NCBI GenBank assembly: GCA_937913075.1
Contig: CALEPU010000048.1
Span: 1 to 5,601 of the forward strand
Direction: 5' to 3'
Source of the DNA: an uncultured Clostridia bacterium
GTDB taxonomy: Bacteria > Bacillota > Clostridia > Christensenellales > CAG-138
Length of the DNA stretch: 5,601 nucleotides
The notes beneath the pieces were generated by a model that made no database searches, was not told where the DNA came from, and saw only the letters and a list, made by a program, of their open reading frames with translations. A program made the position numbers and the translations under genes. Positions 1 to 4,392 of the stretch are shown piece after piece (position 1 is the first letter of the stretch; the number at the start of each line of letters is the position of its first letter).

Positions 1-10
1 TTTATTCGAG

Positions 11-38
11 CGGGGCTGCGGCGAAGCCGGCAGCCCCG
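11..38 (-). terminator. GC-rich hairpin downstream of the DUF11-repeat gene, possible weak terminator
   Basis: Positions 11-19 (cggggctgc) and 30-38 (gcagccccg) are perfect reverse complements, 9 bp, and the pairing continues inside with g20-c28, g21-c27 and c22-g26 around a GAA loop. It lies about 55 bases past the stop codon of the minus-strand gene. Read on the minus strand it is followed by CTCGAATAAA, which is not a T-tract, so it is a poor intrinsic terminator. It could instead be coding sequence of a further minus-strand gene: an ATG at 69 opens a frame that stays open to the window edge. Confidence 0.3.
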
Positions 39-93
39 AACTATGTTCGGCTCCCGCCGCCCCGTTCATGCCTCGGCGTCATTTAAAGTGATA

Positions 94-927
94 TCACACC
101 GTACCCTTTATTATGAGCTCAACAGTTCCGGGAGTGACAGTCCATTCGCCCGTCGTTTCATCCTGCGTAAATTCAGCCGCGGGCACCGTGATGACGCCGG
201 AGCTCGTTTTAAATTCGCCTGTTGCGGCGTCATAGGTGTAATCGGCGCCCTCGGAGAGTTCGCTGCCGTCAAGCGTCACCTCTATATCCTGCAAAATGGG
301 ATCGAAGGTATCGGTGAGCACTATATCGGAATCGGCGCCCGCCTCGCCGCCGGTGTTGGAAATGGCGAAGGTATAGGTGATCTCGCCGCCTGCCGTGACG
401 GAAGCGGGGTTGATCGCCTTAGTGATGTCGAGCATGGGATCGCCGGAAGCCGCGATCTGCTCCGAAGCCGATACATTCGCGGCGCTTGCGGTGTTTTCGA
501 TAACGCTGCCGCTGTCAAGAGGCGCAAAGCGGTTGATTTGGGCTGAGTATATCAGCACCGCGTTGCCATCAGCGGGTACGCTTATGCCGCTTATCACAAG
601 GCTTTCGCCCGCAGTTACCTCCGGATAGGGCTGAGGAACGCCGTCCAACAGGTATTTTAAGCTCCCCTCGACGTAAGTGAGCGGAACGAGGGTGAGTGAA
701 TTGAATTCGTAAGCGCCCAGATCGTCCGTTACCGTTATGCCGTCGATATCGGCAGTGCCGGAATTGACGAGCGAGATCGCGTAGGTGACGGTATCCCCGG
801 AGGAATACTCGTCCACGAGCGCCGTTTTGGTTATGGTAAGCGCGCCGACTATCTCGCCCGTAACGATATTGGAGGCGGTCGTTACGCCGTTATATGAAAG
901 CGTGGCTTGATTTGTGAAGGTAGCCAT
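94..927 (-). CDS. DUF11-repeat protein, two beta-sandwich repeats, no signal peptide
   Basis: The product is 277 residues. The start at 927 is chosen because AAGGAGGATAAT directly precedes this ATG; the frame stays open upstream, but that stretch is intergenic in character. Two DUF11-like (TIGR01451-type) repeats are visible. The first is at about residues 29-155 and opens with LTITKTA, continuing with a GDTVTYAISLVNSG segment and ITVTDDL. The second is at about 165-277 and opens with LDITKAI, continuing with GGEITYTFAISNTGG and IVLTDTF. Such repeats form Ig-like sandwiches and are usually found in secreted or surface proteins, often in long tandem arrays. This one is oddly minimal: I see no N-terminal signal peptide, no LPXTG motif, no C-terminal hydrophobic anchor and no cysteine. 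Its biological role is unknown. It could be a cytoplasmic or non-classically exported structural protein, or a recombination cassette for larger adhesins. The family call is fairly secure; the function is not. Confidence 0.85.
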   Translation of the reverse strand: MATFTNQATLSYNGVTTASNIVTGEIVGALTITKTALVDEYSSGDTVTYAISLVNSGTADIDGITVTDDLGAYEFNSLTLVPLTYVEGSLKYLLDGVPQPYPEVTAGESLVISGISVPADGNAVLIYSAQINRFAPLDSGSVIENTASAANVSASEQIAASGDPMLDITKAINPASVTAGGEITYTFAISNTGGEAGADSDIVLTDTFDPILQDIEVTLDGSELSEGADYTYDAATGEFKTSSGVITVPAAEFTQDETTGEWTVTPGTVELIIKGTV

Positions 928-949
928 ATTATCCTCCTTGTTTGTATTT

Positions 950-963
950 GGGGGTATGCCCCC
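950..963 (-). promoter_or_regulatory. 5'-leader hairpin ahead of the DUF11-repeat gene
   Basis: On the minus strand this reads GGGGGCATACCCCC, a 5-bp all-GC stem with a 4-base loop. It sits about 10 bases upstream of the AAGGAGG ribosome binding site. If the TATTAT -10 at 975-970 is used, the transcript would begin almost exactly at this hairpin, which is the usual position for a 5' stem-loop that protects mRNA from decay. It is seen directly; the role is inferred. Confidence 0.4.
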
Positions 964-969
964 TTGCAT

Positions 970-1012
970 ATAATATGCCGCCGCGCGGCATGCTTGTGAA
1001 AAGTGTGAAAAG
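970..1012 (-). promoter_or_regulatory. candidate promoter of the DUF11-repeat gene overlapping a tandem 9-bp repeat
   Basis: The palindromic stretch 966-978 (gcatataatatgc) gives TATTAT on the minus strand (975-970) and a consensus TATAAT on the plus strand (969-974). On the minus strand, TTCACA (1000-995) lies 19 bp upstream of TATTAT, slightly long for sigma-70. This -35 is inside a perfect tandem repeat, TGTGAAAAG at 995-1003 and 1004-1012 (plus-strand reading), a possible operator. On the plus strand the TATAAT could serve the gene at 1106, but I see no good -35 for it. The dual use is uncertain. Confidence 0.35.
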
Positions 1013-1105
1013 CTCCGATCGCTCCGCCTTACGGCGTTGCTTTGCCGCCTGGCATATGATAAAATATCAGGGTAAAAAATATGATGATACGGAGGTTCTG
1101 TCGAT

Positions 1106-1672
1106 ATGCTTCCATCCGTTATTCTGAACGCTTTGCTGATACTTTTGAATTTGCTGTGCACCGTAATAGGTCTGCGCAGGGCGCCGGCGTCAAAGCTCTT
1201 CCGTTATTTTACAACGCTTTCAAACCTGCTCTGCGCTGCTGCCGCCGCTGCGGTGCTTTGCTGTTACGCTTTGGGCGAACTTCCGCTTTGGGTAATAGTC
1301 TTTAAGTACGCAGGCACGTGCGCGGTGACGGTCACAATGCTGACCGTGCTTCTGTATCTGCTGCCCGCCTCCGGCGATTGGAGGCTGGTGCTTTACGGCA
1401 CGGATATGATATTGCACGTTATCTGCCCTTTAATGGCAATAGCTTCGTTTTTGTTTTTTGAGAAGACCGATATGCCCGCATGGGTCATGGCGCCGGGCGT
1501 CGCGCCTGTGATGCTGTATGCCGTTTTATATTGCAGGAAAGTGGTTTTTGCCCCCGAAGCCCGCCGCTGGGAGGATTTCTACGGCTTCAACTACAAAGGC
1601 AAATGGCCGATAAGCTGTGCCGCGATGACGGTCTTGGCAGGGCTCACGGCGTTTGCTCTTTGGAAAATATAA
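1106..1672 (+). CDS. six-helix membrane protein, Pr6Pr/AIG1-like
   Basis: The product is 188 residues. GGAGG at 1091-1095 lies 10 bases before the ATG. About six hydrophobic segments are visible, near residues 4-22, 38-56, 60-87, 100-118, 124-145 and 168-187, with an arginine/lysine-rich first loop (LRRAPASK). The segment FRYFTTLSNLL (residues 32-42) and a histidine inside the fourth helix (H104, in ILHVICP) recur in small Firmicute membrane proteins of the Pr6Pr/FAR-17a/AIG1 kind. Human AIG1 and ADTRP are membrane hydrolases of fatty-acid esters of hydroxy fatty acids that use an intramembrane Thr and His. The Thr in FTTLSN and H104 are candidates for equivalent residues, but this match is by eye. 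Also notable is a conserved-looking WEDFYGFNYKG loop (155-165). The gene is monocistronic, divergent from the DUF11-repeat gene and convergent with radC, only 36 bp away. The membrane-protein call is secure; enzymatic function is speculative. Confidence 0.8.
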   Translation: MLPSVILNALLILLNLLCTVIGLRRAPASKLFRYFTTLSNLLCAAAAAAVLCCYALGELPLWVIVFKYAGTCAVTVTMLTVLLYLLPASGDWRLVLYGTDMILHVICPLMAIASFLFFEKTDMPAWVMAPGVAPVMLYAVLYCRKVVFAPEARRWEDFYGFNYKGKWPISCAAMTVLAGLTAFALWKI

Positions 1673-1708
1673 TCCGGCGTGCTTCCGATACGGTCGAACG
1701 CCTTTATC

Positions 1709-2467
1709 TCAGTCCCATATCCCTTCCTCGTTCAGCATGGCGTAGGCGCCTCCGTCGGATACGACAAAATGCTCGTACAATCTAACGCCTTGCTTTTCAA
1801 GCCTTGCGGCGAGGCTGCGGGTGGCGCAAACGTCCGCCTCGGACGGCCTTGTATCCCCGGAAGGATGGTTGTGCGCTATCACCACGCCGGATGCTCCCGC
1901 AATTCCGGCATTGGCTATTATGAGCTCCGTCGGCAGAACGACCTCTCCGCTGCCGCCGCCCGAAATCAAAGCGGTCGAAAGCACCTCGGAGTCCTCCCCC
2001 ACAAGCACCTGAAGCAGGCACTCCTCCTCCCTGCCGCAAAGCAAATTTCGGCAGAAGCGCGCCGCCTCCGATAAGGAGCCGAGAACGGGCTTTGTCCGCG
2101 TTGTCCGGTCGGCGTCGGAAGCCGTGTCCGCGTCACTCCTCTTCTGGGTCTGCATACCTCCGTCCACCCGAGGCATAGGCTCTCCCCCGCTTACGGAGCC
2201 GACGAGCTTTAAAAACAGGGCTGCGGCGTCTGATATACCGGAAACGGACGTCAGCTCCTCCGCAGGAGCATTGAACACGTTTTTGAGCGAGCCGAACCTT
2301 TGCAGGAGCCTCTGCGCGGCAGGCGCGACGTCACGCCTCGGAATAGCATACGTGAGCAGCAGCTCGGCAAGCTCGCACTCCGCAAGCGGCTGCCCGCCCG
2401 AAAGCTGTGTCTCGAACCGCGTTTTGAGTCTTTGCCGGTGCCCCTTGTGCTCCGAATTCTCCATCAT
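1709..2467 (-). CDS. radC: RadC-family JAMM/MPN protein (UPF0758)
   Basis: The product is 252 residues, slightly longer than the usual 220-230. The N-terminal part (about 1-93) carries the helical region typical of the family (CELAELLLTYAIPRRD, LQRFGSLKNVF, SVSGISDAAA with a helix-hairpin-helix feel). A low-complexity polar linker (about 94-125) follows and accounts for the extra length. The C-terminal MPN domain has an intact JAMM metal motif: H199, H201, S209 and D212 within AHNHPSGDTRPSEAD, with candidate catalytic glutamates in REEEC (147-149). The fold predicts a Zn-dependent hydrolase or isopeptidase-like protein; the historical DNA-repair role is disputed. AAGGAGG at 2479-2473 lies 5 bases before the ATG at 2467 and 8 before the adjacent ATG at 2464, so either may be the real start. 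The promoter position rules out a start further upstream. The gene is expressed alone. Confidence 0.93.
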   Translation of the reverse strand: MMENSEHKGHRQRLKTRFETQLSGGQPLAECELAELLLTYAIPRRDVAPAAQRLLQRFGSLKNVFNAPAEELTSVSGISDAAALFLKLVGSVSGGEPMPRVDGGMQTQKRSDADTASDADRTTRTKPVLGSLSEAARFCRNLLCGREEECLLQVLVGEDSEVLSTALISGGGSGEVVLPTELIIANAGIAGASGVVIAHNHPSGDTRPSEADVCATRSLAARLEKQGVRLYEHFVVSDGGAYAMLNEEGIWD

Positions 2468-2492
2468 TCGCCCCTCCTTGATATCCTCTTTC

Positions 2493-2521
2493 ATTATAAT
2501 GGGAGCATGCACAAAAGGCAA
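2493..2521 (-). promoter_or_regulatory. radC promoter
   Basis: On the minus strand TTGCCT (2521-2516) and a consensus TATAAT (2498-2493) are separated by 17 bp. This places the transcription start near 2486, a few bases before the AAGGAGG site at 2479, giving a very short leader. It supports translation from 2467/2464. An A/T-rich tract (2543-2565) lies upstream and could act as an UP-like element. Confidence 0.65.
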
Positions 2522-2560
2522 GCGGGCAAGCTGTCCCGAGGGCAAAAATAAAATAAAAAT

Positions 2561-2580
2561 AAAATGACGTAAAATGACGT
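2561..2580. repeat. perfect tandem 10-bp repeat AAAATGACGT x2
   Basis: Two exact head-to-tail copies occupy 2561-2570 and 2571-2580, at the end of an A-rich tract (2543-2565). They lie 31 bp upstream of the -35 of the lysine operon promoter and about 40 bp upstream of the -35 of radC, on the opposite side. A 10-bp period places both TGACGT cores on the same DNA face, as expected for tandem protein sites, but no known regulator is recognised. Confidence 0.5.
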
Positions 2581-2611
2581 TCAAAACCTGTGCGGTATAT
2601 CAAAAAAGCGG

Positions 2612-2640
2612 TTGACAGCGCGTTTTTCGTGTTATATAAT
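2612..2640 (+). promoter_or_regulatory. consensus sigma-70 promoter of the kal-kce-kdd operon
   Basis: TTGACA (2612-2617), a 17-bp spacer and TATAAT (2635-2640) match the consensus at all twelve positions with optimal spacing. The expected transcription start is about 2646-2648, directly at the first base pairs of the riboswitch P1 helix. With such a strong promoter, control must come mainly after initiation, which fits the riboswitch and terminator that follow. Confidence 0.93.
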
Positions 2641-2644
2641 GGCA

Positions 2645-2811
2645 ATATAGAGGCGCAACGGTCAAGGTATGCGGATGGAGAGCGCGGGGCTTTACGATAT
2701 CCGATGAATGTGGTCGTTGCCGAAGGCGGGTCTTCTTCCGCGGGAGCCCTTCTGGGCGCAGGGCCGAGTGCCGTGCGACTGTCATTGAGCTTTTCAATGG
2801 TGCGCTATCTG
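2645..2811 (+). promoter_or_regulatory. lysine riboswitch aptamer (L box)
   Basis: The sequence follows the B. subtilis lysC L-box in order: ATAGAGGCGCAACGGTCAAG near the 5' end, GTATGC, TGAATG..GTCGTTGCCGAAG, ACTGTCA, and TGGTGCGCTATCT at the 3' end. Visible pairings: P1 (2647-2650 with 2805-2808, short); P2 (GCAACG 2655-2660 with CGTTGC 2715-2720); P2b (CGGAT 2672-2676 with ATCCG 2699-2703); P4 (CGCA 2757-2760 with TGCG 2774-2777, plus an inner GGC/GCC); P5 (2783-2788 with 2794-2799, loop GCTTT). P3 is approximate, about 2725-2752. The expected L2-L3 kissing interaction is also present: CGCGG (2683-2687) is complementary to CCGCG (2738-2742). It lies in the leader of lysine-degradation genes, so a rise in lysine should induce, not repress. 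Confidence 0.93.
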
Positions 2812-2849
2812 CGGGGGCTTGTCCCCTCTGCGGCGCGCCGTTTATTTTT
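2799..2849 (+). terminator. riboswitch expression platform: intrinsic terminator overlapping the aptamer 3' end
   Basis: GGUGCGC (2799-2805) pairs with GCGCGCC (2833-2839) over 7 bp. After a 4-base bulge (UAUC 2806-2809), 2810-2817 pairs with 2825-2832 over 8 bp including G-U pairs, with loop 2818-2824. The stem is followed by GUUUAUUUUUA (2840-2850). The 5' strand includes the J5/1 bases, the last P5 base and the first P1 3' base of the aptamer, and the bulge is the P1 3' strand itself. I see no separate antiterminator. Ligand-bound aptamer should thus block the terminator, predicting a lysine ON switch. Confidence 0.8.
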
Positions 2850-2878
2850 AGATAATCATTACGGAGGTATAATCATAT

Positions 2879-3283
2879 ATGGAGAAGATCACATCCACCA
2901 TTCGTCTGCGCATGAGCGCGCAGGATGCACATTACGGCGGCAACCTTGTTGACGGTGCGCACATGCTTGCGCTCTTCGGCGACGTTGCTACCGAGCTTTT
3001 GATCAAGCTTGACGGCGACGAGGGCCTTTTCAAGGCGTATGACATGGTTGAGTTCATCGCTCCCGTTTACGCCGGTGATTACATCGAGGCTTACGGTGAG
3101 ATAACCAAGATCGGCAACACCTCCCGCAGGATGGTGTTTGAGGCGCGCAAGGTCATAGCTCCCCGCCCCGACATCAACGACAGCGCGTGCGACGTGCTCG
3201 CGGAGCCTGTCGTGGTCTGCCGCGCCAGCGGCACCTGCGTAGTTCCCGCCGACAAGAAGCGCGGCAATTACGAGAACCTTTAA
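2879..3283 (+). CDS. kal: 3-aminobutyryl-CoA ammonia-lyase (Kal)
   Basis: The product is 134 residues, the usual size for Kal, a single hotdog-fold domain. It removes ammonia from L-3-aminobutyryl-CoA to give crotonyl-CoA (EC 4.3.1.14) in anaerobic lysine fermentation. Recognisable family segments are SAQDAHYGGNLVDGA (13-27, with H18, N22 and D25), LFGDVATELL (32-41), GDEGLFKAYDMVEF (46-59), APVYAGDYIEAYGEI (61-75) and GNTSRRMVFEARKV (79-92), then VVVCRASGTCVVP near the C-terminus. The start is set by GGAGG at 2863-2867, 11 bases upstream. It is the first gene of the operon, just after the riboswitch terminator, and 21 bp ahead of kce. Codon use favours C-ending codons, as in kce and kdd, suggesting high expression. 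The assignment rests on sequence and on its two pathway neighbours. Confidence 0.95.
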   Translation: MEKITSTIRLRMSAQDAHYGGNLVDGAHMLALFGDVATELLIKLDGDEGLFKAYDMVEFIAPVYAGDYIEAYGEITKIGNTSRRMVFEARKVIAPRPDINDSACDVLAEPVVVCRASGTCVVPADKKRGNYENL

Positions 3284-3304
3284 TTCCCTAAAAGGAGCTT
3301 CGAT

Positions 3305-4132
3305 ATGGAAAAGCTTATCATCACAGCCGCCATCTGCGGTGCAGAGGTAACCAAGGCCAACAATCCCGCCGTGCCCTACACGGTGGAGGAGATGGTCAAC
3401 GAGGCAAGGTCTGCCTACAACGCCGGCGCAGCCATCATCCACGTCCACGTGCGTGAGGACGACGGCACTCCCACCCAGAGCCGCGAGCGCTTCCGCGTCG
3501 TTATGGACGCCATCAGGCGCGAGCTGCCCGACGTTATCATGATCCCCTCCACGGGCGGCGCTACCGGTATGAGCCCGGAGGAGCGTTTGCAGCCCACGGA
3601 GCTCTTCCCCGAGATGGCTACGCTTGACTGCGGCACCTGCAATTTCGGCGACGAGATATTCGACAACACCATGCCCACCATGCGCGCCTTCGGCAGGCGC
3701 ATGATCGAGAACGGCATCAAGCCCGAGTACGAGTGCTTTGAAATGGGTCATATCGACACCATACTCGACATGGCAAGGAAGGGCGAGGTTCCCGGCGATC
3801 CCATGCAGTTCAACTTCGTGTTGGGCGTTAAGGGCTGCACCCCCGCAACCGTGCAGAACCTTGTATGGATGGTCAACGCCATCCCCGCAGGCTCTACATG
3901 GACGAGTACCGGCGTAGGCCGCGCCGCCTTCACTCTTGCCGCTCCCACAATAGTCATGGGCGGCAACGTAAGGGTCGGCTTTGAGGACAACATCTACCTC
4001 TCCCGCGGCGTAAAGGCCGTTTCAAACGGCGAGCTGGTAGAGAAGGTCGTAAGGCTCTCCCGCGAGCTCGGGCGTGAGATCGCTTCCCCCGAGGAGGCGA
4101 GGAGGATACTCTCCCTCAAGCCGCTGAAATAA
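3305..4132 (+). CDS. kce: 3-keto-5-aminohexanoate cleavage enzyme (Kce, BKACE family)
   Basis: The product is 275 residues, full length for the family. It condenses 3-keto-5-aminohexanoate with acetyl-CoA and cleaves it to acetoacetate and L-3-aminobutyryl-CoA (EC 2.3.1.247), the step between Kdd and Kal. The TIM-barrel fold with a divalent metal is typical (formerly DUF849). Visible residues: E14 in the AICGAEVTKANNPAVPYT N-terminus, the metal-binding HVH pair (H46, H48), S82 in PSTGG, and GGNVRVGFEDN (219-229) holding R223, E227 (third metal ligand) and D228. These correspond, by motif, to residues established in the Cloacimonas enzyme. AGGAG at 3293-3297 lies 7 bases before the ATG. The 21-bp gap from kal indicates translational coupling within one operon. 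No missing key residue is apparent. Confidence 0.95.
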   Translation: MEKLIITAAICGAEVTKANNPAVPYTVEEMVNEARSAYNAGAAIIHVHVREDDGTPTQSRERFRVVMDAIRRELPDVIMIPSTGGATGMSPEERLQPTELFPEMATLDCGTCNFGDEIFDNTMPTMRAFGRRMIENGIKPEYECFEMGHIDTILDMARKGEVPGDPMQFNFVLGVKGCTPATVQNLVWMVNAIPAGSTWTSTGVGRAAFTLAAPTIVMGGNVRVGFEDNIYLSRGVKAVSNGELVEKVVRLSRELGREIASPEEARRILSLKPLK

Positions 4133-4139
4133 TATTAAC

Positions 4140-4342
4140 CGCACGGCGGCGTGCGCCGTATATCGCACAGCGGCAAAGCTGCTGTATATCGCACCGAGGC
4201 TTAGACCGAGGAATATCGTCTAACCGTTTTGCGATATTCCTGCCTTCGGCAAGAGCGATATGTTTGCGGAAGCAAACGCGATATATCCCTTTCGGGATGC
4301 GAAATATTTGCCAAGGCAAACGCGATATGCCGCTTGCGCGGC
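4140..4342. repeat. modular palindrome array with GCGATAT spacers in the kce-kdd gap
   Basis: The 260-bp gap between kce and kdd holds short palindromes separated by a recurring heptamer. On the plus strand GCGATAT occurs at 4231, 4255, 4278 and 4322, with a variant GCGAAAT at 4299; spacing is 21-24 bases. To the left it occurs inverted (ATATCGC at 4160 and 4186, ATATCGT at 4213). Palindromes between them: GTTTGC/GCAAAC (4262-4277), ATCCC/GGGAT (4285-4298), TTTGC/GCAAA (4307-4320), GCCGC/GCGGC (4329-4342), TGCC/GGCA (4241-4251), ACAGC/GCTGT (4167-4185), CGCAC/GTGCG (4140-4155). The two arms meet in a 9-bp inverted repeat, GGAATATCG (4210-4218) with CGATATTCC (4232-4240). The stem sequences all differ while the spacer is kept. 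It has no coding sense and no CRISPR-like architecture. I recall similar GATAT-spaced palindromes in other Clostridia but cannot name a family. Confidence 0.8.
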
Positions 4343-4392
4343 GTGAATGATTTTATCAACAATATTTTAAAATAATATCGGAGGAAATTACA

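Noticed and set aside
928..1161. N-terminal extension of the DUF11-repeat protein
   Set aside because: The upstream frame crosses the promoter region and leader hairpin and overlaps the divergent gene. A perfect AAGGAGG site precedes the internal ATG at 927.
1673..1708. Bidirectional terminator between the convergent membrane-protein gene and radC
   Set aside because: The 36-bp gap shows no convincing stem and no T-tract on either strand.
2521..2545. Terminator-like hairpin around gcgggcaagctgtcccg
   Set aside because: Only a 4-bp GC stem with a large loop, and no T-tract follows in either direction.
2468..2584. N-terminal extension of RadC, including a hydrophobic stretch that mimics a signal peptide
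   Set aside because: The extension would cover the TATAAT/TTGCCT promoter and the A-rich tract. The strong ribosome binding site at 2479-2473 fits starts at 2467/2464, and RadC is cytoplasmic.
2590..2952. Plus-strand frame of 120 codons across the leader of the lysine operon
   Set aside because: It coincides with the lysine riboswitch and terminator, whose conserved motifs explain the sequence, and it overlaps kal in another frame.
2873..3751. Long minus-strand frame of 292 codons opposite kal and kce
   Set aside because: It is the antisense shadow of two strongly recognised enzymes with C-ending codon bias. Its translation is His/Ala/Val/Gly-rich, with no domain and no ribosome binding site.
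4140..4342. CRISPR array
   Set aside because: The repeated unit is only 7 bases, intervals are themselves palindromes, orientation flips in the middle and no cas gene is nearby.
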